Below, one piece after another: positions 34,632 to 44,800 of a DNA stretch of 64,000 bases; position 1 is the first letter of the stretch, and each line of letters starts with the position of its first letter. A program made the position numbers and the translations under genes. A model generated the notes under the pieces. That model saw nothing but the letters and a program-made list of their open reading frames with translations, made no database searches and had not been told where the DNA came from. The stretch comes from Spodoptera frugiperda (taxonomy: Eukaryota; Arthropoda; Insecta; Lepidoptera; Noctuidae), in NCBI RefSeq assembly GCF_023101765.2, contig NC_064218.1, positions 4,650,001-4,714,000 of the forward strand, written 5' to 3'.

Positions 34632-36352
34632 TTTATCATTCCGGTAAACAAAAAATAAAAGGTTTAAGACAAATATTTGCCTAAACAAAAATAAAAACGA
34701 TTACCGGCCGCGTGTTTTGCATTTACAAAGCAAAGCAACACGTGAATTTTATGTCCATTTTAGCTGTCACGGTGACAGTGACAGCCATATGTATTGATTT
34801 TGATTTATTGATTTTCTGGTAACTTTTTTAAAATACCTCGCTGTTTTGTTTGAAGCTTTGGTATTTAAGCAACATACAATCAACAAAGAATAAATACAAA
34901 AACAAGCAAGCCTGCTTTTCACGTAGACAGCTTTTCACGTCTTACTTTTGGACTGCGGAAGATTAGTAGGCAGGGGTATAAAAAGGCGAATGAAATTAAT
35001 ATTTTTGAAAAAAAAATTTGCATTAAATTTGTAAATATAAATAATAATTTTAAACTTTTCTCTCATTCTGATCATGACTATCTAATAACGGTTACGGGTA
35101 AAATATAAAATTAGACTTTTATCTTTATAATATTAAGAGTGCTGTAACATGAGATAAACATTATAAGCAGTGGCGTAGTGTGCCGTGCTTTGCTGAGGCC
35201 TCGTATTACTGTTTGTTTGGGGTGCTCAGTTTTTTGAGGGTGGAAAATTTATTTATTTATTTATTCCATTTCCACACAGATTACATTTTAATATACTAAG
35301 CCCCACAAAACCGTTGTAATGGTTTGACTGTGGTATCGCTGAGTCTCCATGTTAATATGTTAAACATTTCTAAAAATTATATTTAATATAATTTTTTATA
35401 TATAATATAATATAATTTATATTAATTAATAATTAAAATCATTGGATAATATGTTATCCAATGATTTTTCGCTCAAGCCTCAAAGAAGAAACTTAGCAAT
35501 GATATAACAGCGAGTCTAATTTTGGGGTGATTTCCATTCCCTTCTGATGACATTAATTTTCCTATAGTTGCTTGCCAACTTTTAAACACATGACGAAAAA
35601 ATAAATTCATTATTTGAACTATTGTACTTTGTGTTTTTATTTTATTGTTTTCGCAAGTCGGGAGGCCCCCGTACCATGAGCGCCCGTATAATTGATACGG
35701 CAGGTACGGCACTAGCGAGGCCACTGGAAGAGGTGCCAAGGCGTCCTCACCTACCGCCTGACTCAGGTGCTTACCGGATATGGGAGCTTCGGTAGGTTAC
35801 TGTTTCTGATTGGGCGGGAGAAAAGCAAACAGTCATGATAGTTAAGGAGGTAGCGGCTGGTAGCGGAGCTCCTCACGCCCTAGCCGTCGCGAAAGACACT
35901 CCGGACCTCGGGCATCCCGCGACGATCTCCGGCCATCGTAAATGCGGGTCTGCGGATGTGCTCGCTGCCCGACCAGAACCCGACCCGTACGTTCGGCGTG
36001 TCGCGTTCCGCGCGCGCCTTTAAGAGCCCACAGATGAGGCCCAGTAGGACAGATACCTGATCGGGACCTGCGTAATGCCTAACGAGTTTACTGGGGCTCT
36101 GGCTCCAAAAGCAGGAGTGGTTTTTATTCAGGAGTTTGACACTCCCTTTTTATATTTATGAATCTATTTTTATATATCTCTTTTTATATCTATGGATCAT
36201 AACAGCTGACTGACAGCTTGAGCTAACTGTCAGTACTGTCATTAATGTCAGTAATATTTTGAGCGGGACGGGACTCTTAATTGCAAAATTACAAACACAA
36301 ACTTTAATCTAATTATTGATGTTTATAACTAACTAAAACCATATGATTAAAC
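34632..36352. promoter_or_regulatory. Divergent intergenic region, MDN1 and FIRRM promoters
   Basis: The two start codons lie 1.7 kb apart, back to back. Near MDN1 there is an inverted pair, gctgtcac and gtgacagc (34763-34785). Near FIRRM the same TGACAG/CTGTCA word occurs four times (about 36209-36252), just upstream of the presumed start site. The middle is filled by AT-rich DNA (35240-35480) and a GC-rich repeat (35640-36150). No TATA box is convincing. The repeats separate the promoters, so they are probably independent now. Confidence 0.5.
35640..36150 (-). mobile_element. Long GC-rich copy of dispersed repeat A
   Basis: About 500 bp markedly GC-richer than its surroundings. The end at about 36060-36150 matches repeat A in minus orientation ('tggttttta' and 'gtttactggggctctggctc'), including a 'gcccacagatgaggccc' block that matches 6000-6020. 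The shorter copies elsewhere may be truncated ends of this larger element. Open frames over it (for example 35835-36023) have no recognisable domain. Confidence 0.65.
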
Positions 36353-38883
36353 ATGGACAATTCCCAAAGCTCTGACTTTTTATCTGAAAGCACCGATATA
36401 TTTTGTAATAGCCCTGAAGATTCTGTGATTGTATCCTTTTAAAAGTTTTCAAAACAATATTCTACTACAAAATCTTTCATGTTTTATCAGTTTATTTACT
36501 TAACTCAAATATCAGGTGGACACCGCAAGTTACGAATCGCTGGTATTGAAAACAAAGGCATCATTTTCAAATAGTAAAATTGAAATAAAGAAATCGACTT
36601 TTTCTGTTTACTTTTCGAAACTTATTGAGGACTGCGGTACTTGTGTTTCACAGGTTGGTAAATAACTTTAGTACTTTACTTTCAAGTCTACTGTGTGTAA
36701 GTCTCGGTTTATAATGATTTACTTACTTCATAGAAGGATAGTGAGCTTGAGTCTTTTTAGGAACAAATATCTGTGTTCCATTTCCATACACAAGTCGTAA
36801 ACAACAAATATAAAACCATTAAAACATGTAAATTTACTATTTCCACAGAGTTTAGATCTCATCACACAACTTTTAGCAGACACAAATATAAAGCAGAGTA
36901 AGTTAAAAGAGTACATGAATGATGCAGTCTGCCTCCTACAACTGCTCTCAGATCTAATAAAGCAGGTCATTGAGACTATGTCCATGTCTTGCTGTGCCAT
37001 GAAGAGCTTTCCAACAGCTACTGGTCGCATTATTATGTTGGTGTTCACACATTGTAAGGATAGGTAAGAAAGAATTTTTATTCTAGTACGTCTGGTTGCT
37101 GAACTGGTGAAACTACAACAAAAGACTACATCTCTGTCCATTAAATACCCTGGCTAAAGTTCAAATTAAACTTATATCAAAGGAGACAACTGATTTCAAT
37201 AATACAAGTCACTATTTTTTTATATTTTTTTAATGTTAAATGGGCCGACATTTGGCCGCTATCTCGCCTGATGGTAAGTGATGATGCGGCCTATGGTGGA
37301 GCACGTCTGCCCATAAGCAACCTATTTTTATGAGTGAATGAGAAAATCAAAATTTTTTACCACACAAAAAGGGTAATAGTAATGGTGAATAATTATAAAA
37401 GTGATCTTTGGCCAGAAAAAGCTTGAGAAACCCCAGAAACTGGTGTTGTACATATCTATTTGTTTAGTTAGAATATAAAGAGAAAGAAACTCATTATGGA
37501 GAAGAAACACATTCATGGATTTTAAGGACAACTTTAATACTATTTTTACTTATTACATAATATTCTATTCATATGATTTCAGTGAATCCATCTATGGCAG
37601 CCAGTTAAATTGTGTAGAGAAACAACTGAAGGATTTATTCAGAACTTGCCATGAACTACAGCTGACATATTTAATGGTTTTTGAAAAACATTTCATATTT
37701 GATTTAACTGAGAGAGAGGAAAGGGATATTCTTATTGAAGGTAAGATGATATGTAAAAAAATAGATTTACATTTTTAACAATAAAAACCAATAACTATGT
37801 AATATATAATGAATAAAACTAAAGTATCATATGATATCAGGTACATTTTCAATCTCTTTGTCTACATTTACATCTATCAAGGTTTCAAGTCTGACTCTTG
37901 GGTCAAGGAGAGTCTGAATTGCTAGGTAATAGGTCTTTCGGCTCCCCCACCTCGTCTTTAGGCCCTTAAAGACTTAAATGGTGAAATCTGAACCTATTAG
38001 GGATAACAGGGCACATGTTTGTATTGTACCCTGTTATCCCTTGATTGAACTTGATTTACTTAATTAATATTTAACTTATTTTGAATTCCAGCACTAGACA
38101 TCAACTTAAAAATAGGTGAAATAGTAGAAAGTCTTGATGTGAAGACCATGGCTGAACAGTGGAAGGCATACACAGTGATTTGTGATAAATACTCCAATTG
38201 TTTAATGGATAAGAAGATCTATAGTAATTGCAGTAAGGTCCTAACTGCCATGGTTGCTAATAATATGAAAATAGCATTTGAGGTAAGTTTGTTCTTTTAA
38301 TCTTCAGAGAGATGGGCAGAGATGCACATTATGATTTATCTAACACCTAGTTTGAATCATTCAAGATTTCTTTATAATAATGCTTTTTAGGAAATCCGAT
38401 AAGGCTAATTGGATTTTGTAACTTGACTATAAAAACGCTAATAAATCTAATTAATAAATAAAAGCACTATAATAGATGACTGGAAAAAATATATTTTTTG
38501 AAAAAAAAATACTGCATGGTTGGCGCAATGGCTGGGTAACTGGCTGCTGTGCAACATGTAGTCTGGGTGTCATATGTATTTGAACTTGTATGTTTGTAAA
38601 CTCACCCACGACACAGGAGAAACTGTCTAGTGTGGGGCAACGTTTTTTTTAAAGAGAAAATGCCTGAAGTGGCATTAAAATCCACTTGTACATATTTTTG
38701 TGAGTTTATATCAATAGTCCAATCCTTTTAATTTCAGGAAAGTCAAGAAGAGAAAGTAGTGATAAGGTCCCTGAAAGTGAGCAGTTTCATGTTGAAGATA
38801 TTGTTGAGGGTGTGCAACACATTCAGGCATGCAGTCATGAAGGATTACACTCCTATTGTTGAACTCTTGCTGTATATTCATGT
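36353..38883 (+). CDS. FIRRM: FIRRM exons 1-6: N-terminal half
   Basis: The start MDNSQSSDFLSESTDIF is Ser/Asp-rich and probably disordered. Exon 3 (36849-37063) uses CCACAG|AGT because the alternative two bases downstream meets a stop at once. Exons 3-4 hold the best conserved block (THCKDSESIYGS), with the serine codon split by intron 3. Intron 1 is only 85 bp. Introns 3-6 contain repeat fragments (37215-37325, 37998-38041, 38505-38650 and 39028-39140). Confidence 0.85.
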
Positions 38884-41800
38884 GTAAGTTACTTTTTAAT
38901 TTATATATTCAAGGATTGGCTACAAAAAGCTTTACATAGAGAATGTTCATGGAGTAGCCTTTGCCCTGTAGTGGCTGAATCAAAATCTAATCATGGATTA
39001 TATCGTATACAATATTACATACCAGTACTCTTAGTACCAGTTTGCTTTACGTTTAAAGTAATCGAAACGGGAGCGCTGATTGGTTTGTTAATTCGAGCCG
39101 GCCAATCAGAGCGCCGAACGCGCGAAAATGAGTTTTACACAAATATAATACAATGACATAAGACATAAGACCATGAATAATTGAACATAACATAAACCCT
39201 CTGGATGGATAGACAGGGGTACGGATAGTACATATACAATGTTACACCTACTCTCCTCTAGTTATGTTATGAATCCCATGTGGTATAGGGTTAGCCTATT
39301 GTCATATGAGACATAGAGACTATACAGATGATTTTGGAAAAACCGCAAAACACCCGAATAATTAAATTATTTAATACATAAATATATTCAAATTAACAAA
39401 CAAACAACCAACAGTCTTTAATTTCTACAACCAGTTTACCTATCCTGACTCATGAGATCACAAAAGCGTAAACAAGGTGATAATTTTGTTTTTTTTTTCA
39501 GTAACAATGAAGCTTATCTACAAACAATGCGTGGGAAACCTGTGCAGTTTGTAACTCTCGTCAACACTAACGTGACTGCCCCGACACACCTACTGCTCGC
39601 CGAGTTGATAATGGATGATAAGTTGTTACAAGTATGTAATTAAAATAGATGTATTGTACATATATAAAGCTGAGTTTGTTTGTTTGTAAGAACGCGGTAA
39701 ACACCGGAAGTACTAGTCCGATTTTAATAATTATTTTTGTGTTGGATTTTGCATTTATTGGGGAAGGCTATAAAACATCACGCTACGGGCAGAGCGGGTA
39801 AGCTGTACTATGAAGATGCGCCGCCGCAAAGTAGCTACATGAGGAAGCTACGCTGCTCCAGTATGCGTTGTATCGATAGTAGGGAAGCCATCCATAGCAC
39901 GCATCTTTTCATATAAAAAACATTGCTTAGTTGAGTTCCACCAGTGCTAAGTTATGTTTACCAATGAATATGATAGGTGGAAATAAAACGCATCCACAGT
40001 AACGTAGCATAGCACGTCTATGGCGGAAAAGCACCCTTCAGCATCTTAAAAAATATGCTATAAATCAAAGATTTCTTTGTCGTCCAACATATCTGTTACC
40101 TATAAACACAATATAATAAAAACACAACACGAGTATCACAATAGAAAAACTATCTTCCTATTAATTATTACTTGTGAAGTAAATTCACACATTTATAAAC
40201 AGTTATTGTTTTGTCATTTAACACTCGACAATGTCTGTTTAACATGTTTCTATTACAAGATCCGTTTATAGTGACCTTCAATATTTAATAGTACATAACA
40301 CATCATTACTCCATTTTTATTGAAGTCCTAAGTAGAAAAGTGTGCCGACCCGGAGCTGCAGACTGCCTAACGGGTTACCGGGGCTCCGGCTCGAAAAGCA
40401 GGAGTAGGAACGGGGTGGTTTTTATTCAGTACGAGCCTGATACTTCCGCTCGGAGAAGTCATTAGATGATTTTCCCCCTTTAATAAAAAAATATAAAAGT
40501 AAAAACTAGAAATGTTAAATGTAACACACTTTTCATCAGTTGTGTCATGAATCTCATGTATTAGGGTACGAGTTACTATTACATTTTGAGACCCAAAAAA
40601 ACTAAATAGTCCTTTAGCCTTGACAGTCGAATTTGCTATGCTCAACCAAAGAGGCAGTTTACTTCTACCTAATGTAAATTTTATTTTCAGGTTATCTATA
40701 ACTACAATATCAATGAAATAAGAAAAGATGATAAGTTACTAGGCCTAATACTTGTAACACTGTCCGTTATGAAGATAGTAGCACAAAGAAGTGGAGACCA
40801 GACCTTACAAGTCCCGAAACATAAACTGGTCAATCTTGTATACAGTTTTCTACCTTATTGTAAGTATATATAATGGTTAGTTTGGTGTGATTTGATGGCT
40901 GAGTAGAATACATTTGTTACCAGTCATTATCCTTATCCTTTAGGCGATTCTAGTAAGAGCTATGAAGTAAATACAAAGAAGTGTCATAACTGGATTTCCA
41001 TTTTTTTATGGCCTGATAGAAAGCAATCGGCGCCGCCCATGGATATCCGAAACACTAGACGCTTTACAAGTGCGTTGTCGACATTTTGCGCGTTAATAAC
41101 CTTACTCACATAAGGAAACACAACTCAAGCTTTGTTTTACTTCGGTTTCCTGTAAGGTCGTGGTATCAATCCGGTCGATGGAGCCCCAAGCGAGAAATTA
41201 CAAACCGCGCCCCTCCATTTTCCATCTAGCATTTCCCTTGCTACGAAAGCTTTGCTAATTGTCCACATTTTGGGTAATGTGCCACTTTCCGTGCGTTTAT
41301 AACCTATCTACGCTTTTTTTAATATTAGGTATGTATGTCCTTGGACACTGCCGTTGAGCCAAGTAGAGTGAGTGAAACTGCGCACAAGTAGTTAGTAATA
41401 AATATCCAGATTTGGTTTATAAAATAACAGGCTACTACTTACTTCATCCTCGTTTATATTATATTACGCATTACGCATGGTTACTGAGAATTTCAAAATG
41501 GAAAGCCCAAAAACTCTGACATAGCGGGTACACTTGCTATATATTTATCTCCTTTTATCCCTAAAAAGATCAAATAGAGGTAAGTATTGAATTTAATGCG
41601 TTAATATCACGTTTTGCCAGTTGAGGCAGTTTAAATAACTCCTATTACAGTAGCTACAAGGTTTAATTTTCATTGGTCAGCCTGGAAAATATTTTATTGC
41701 TTTATTTTTCGTTTGTCCTTGCACATTTTATATGTGGTCGTGAATGGTCGTTTCTTTTATATTTTAGTACGTTCGTGACGAATTCTATTCTGTTTTAGGG

Positions 41801-44800
41801 AAAACATTTCCTAATGACGCACATGATATACGGTGGCATATTTATTTATGCTTTTTGTACTCTTCATTTGATTTTTACGTTTCTTTCCTCAGTAGGTATG
41901 GTTTTAGGGCAATAAACTTCCTTAAAACATGATTTAACCTGATGCCTACAGCTTGGTCTACGTGGATTACCACCCTTGTGATTTTATTTTGTAAAATAAA
42001 AGTAGCCTAAGTTACTCCTTAGTACATCAGATACCTGCCAATAAAAGTCCCGTCAAAATCTGTCCAGCTATTTCAGAGATTAGGTGGAACGAACAAATAG
42101 ACAGACAGATTGAAAATAATTGTAAAAAGAAAAATATCGTCTATATATCGTATATATGATGTATGATGCATGTATTAAATACTTACTTACCAATCTTGAT
42201 CCAAACGCTGCGGATCGATCTAAGGTTTTCCCAGAAACTATAGGTTCTCAAAAATCGATCCTAATCTAATAATTGGTTATGACCTCTAACCGATTTTGAT
42301 ATAACATGTGATTTTAATAACAATCTATAATTTCAGGTCATGTCTGGTTCAATATGGGACTTAAGTTCAAATGTGAGAAGACCAGTCGTCAATACCAAAC
42401 ATACGGCTTATATGAGCACTTACTAATGCATATGGTTGCATTAGCCGCTACAATGAATAATGAAGAAATTAATATGTTGGAAAAGAAAATGCTTGAAGCT
42501 CTGCTCAGCACTGAATGCTACAGTGCTATGTTTTCTGCTAACCTATGGGTGTTATTGGCCAAGTAAGTGTCTTTGTAGTTTTTGCGCTAAGTAGAGGGCG
42601 CTGTAATAGATAATGGGCGTGTCGTTGAGTTTTGTGACGAATTTTAATAGAGTAAAGTTATGTGTGTCTGGATCATTCCATTTGTCTTATATTAGAGAAA
42701 CAAATACGGTGATTCATTGTATATAAGGTGTGAACAGTACCACTACCATAAGTTTGAAGCAATAGTATTTGTCGATAGTCGCTAGCGACGACGTACATTT
42801 TTTGTATGTAATCTACAACGCATCTACCAGTTACTTGTGAAACTAAAAATATTTGCTATACCTACAAAAAAATTACGTCGTTGCTAGCGACTATCTACAA
42901 ATACTATTGCTTCAAACTCATGGTAGAGGTACAGAACGCATCCAAAAATCGCAAACTGGTGGTGGCAAAAAAAGTGTTTTATTTACAAAAAAATAATGAA
43001 GTTATGTTTATTTTATGTAATAATAGTAGTACTTAATCTTGTATAATGTTGCATGAATAACATGAAAACTAAAACGATTAAAATTATAAAAAGAAAAATT
43101 GTAGCGTTTTTCGCGAGCGTTCCGTTTACACCATGCATTATGTTGCTTATTTAAACGTTTTATTGTAAGATATGGTATTTTCTATTCATTTTATCAATAT
43201 GCCATTTTAAAGATGTCTTATCATTTACTTTACGTGTTACTCATCCATTGTTTTTGTTACAGAATGACAAGCAGACAATACTTACTAACACAAGTAATAA
43301 CATTATGCAAAATATATCAGAAACTAGAAAGTAATAATCGTCAATTTGTTGATTCGCCTCAAAGACTCCACCTTACTCATACATTAGCTCGATTATTTGA
43401 AATAATGCAGAATGAAGATAAAATGAAAGTGTATCACATGTTTTCTATAAAAGAAGAGAGGAATATAAGTTTGTGGGTCTGTCTAAAACTGAGTAATTTG
43501 TCTAATGATACGCAATTAGATAGTGAAATGGCTACTATGGAGAAATTACAACTAGAAATGCAAAGGCTTACTACTGATGAATATTGTAGCAATATCTATG
43601 AATTGGTAAGTTTCATCGTTTTATTATTATAGTAGTTGATTCCCGTCCTCGCGTTTTACGAACTTTGTGATAACTTTTTGTGCAAATTCATCAGCAAAGA
43701 ATATCATTTCATGATCCACATTGGAAGGGCCAACTCCATATTGATAGAGAGTCAGCGACCAGAAAAATAAAGCTTGGTAGGTAACCATAGGTTTATTTGC
43801 GAAAAATCATGTTCTTCACAGTTTAAATGATAAATAATTACGTTATAAGGATACATATACGGGCTCGAAAATCAGGAGTAGAAACAGGGTGGTTTTTAAT
43901 CAGTAAGTCTGACACTACTTCTCAATTCGCCCAAATTGGGGAAGTTATTGGATGATTATCCTCTTCAAACAAAAAGCTCAATAAAACCATTTAAAAAATA
44001 CTTGTAATTGTCTCGGACCATATAAATCTGAAGACTAATTTGCTCTAATAATACCTGTTTTTTCGTTTGTCAAGTCGAATTTTTAAGCATTCCATTGCCA
44101 ACAAAAAACTGTTAAAGGCTATTCCTCCACTAGTGTCGGACAACGTTGTCCGACATGGCGTCTAAGGTGTGAAAGAAGTTTAATTAATAGGTAAGTTATT
44201 TATAGAAATAAAAATATCAATTATCCGATGTCCTTCGCATGTTAGTCGTAGTTGTCGTTGTCTAACTATAGTAGCGTGACTGGTTATGACAAACGCAGTG
44301 TTCAAATGAAATAGGGCTCTTAATGGACGCCATGAACAATTCTCTTATCTATCACTTCACGTTGTAAAATTCTGTATTTTATGTTATATTGGATAATTTA
44401 ATGATACTGTAATTACTGTAATGGTACTTACCTACAAGATATATGGATAGGCGCCAGGAGATCAACGTACTCGGTTAATGAGTATCCTTTATTTGGGGGG
44501 GGGGGGGGGGATATCATCCAAAGTCTTCTCCTGTCTTGGGCACTCCCGTGTCAGGATCTTACTGATTAAAAACCACCCCGTTTCTTCTCTGCTTTTCTAG
44601 CCAGAGTCGAAGCTCCGGTAACTTGCTAGGCAGTCCATAGCTCCAGGTCAATGAGTATCCCTAAGACGGAATTCTAGGAGCATTTTTTATCTTTGTTTAG
44701 TAACCGTTTTTTTTTGAGGTTATTTATATATTACTATTATTTAAAAACGGAGTAACAAGATCGAAACGAGAGCGCGTTTGGTGCCGATTGGTTGGTTCAT

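Noticed and set aside
34632..34688. Upstream in-frame ATG of midasin (34688)
   Set aside because: It would add MFRQIFVLNLLFFVYRNDK, a hydrophobic lead unlike a nuclear protein. The ATG at 34631 fits better.
35473..35739. Minus ORF in the MDN1-FIRRM spacer
   Set aside because: It runs from AT-rich DNA into repeat A and has no recognisable family.
37998..38041. True I-SceI homing site
   Set aside because: Neither side matches all 18 bases and nothing suggests a homing endonuclease. Reported only as an inverted repeat.
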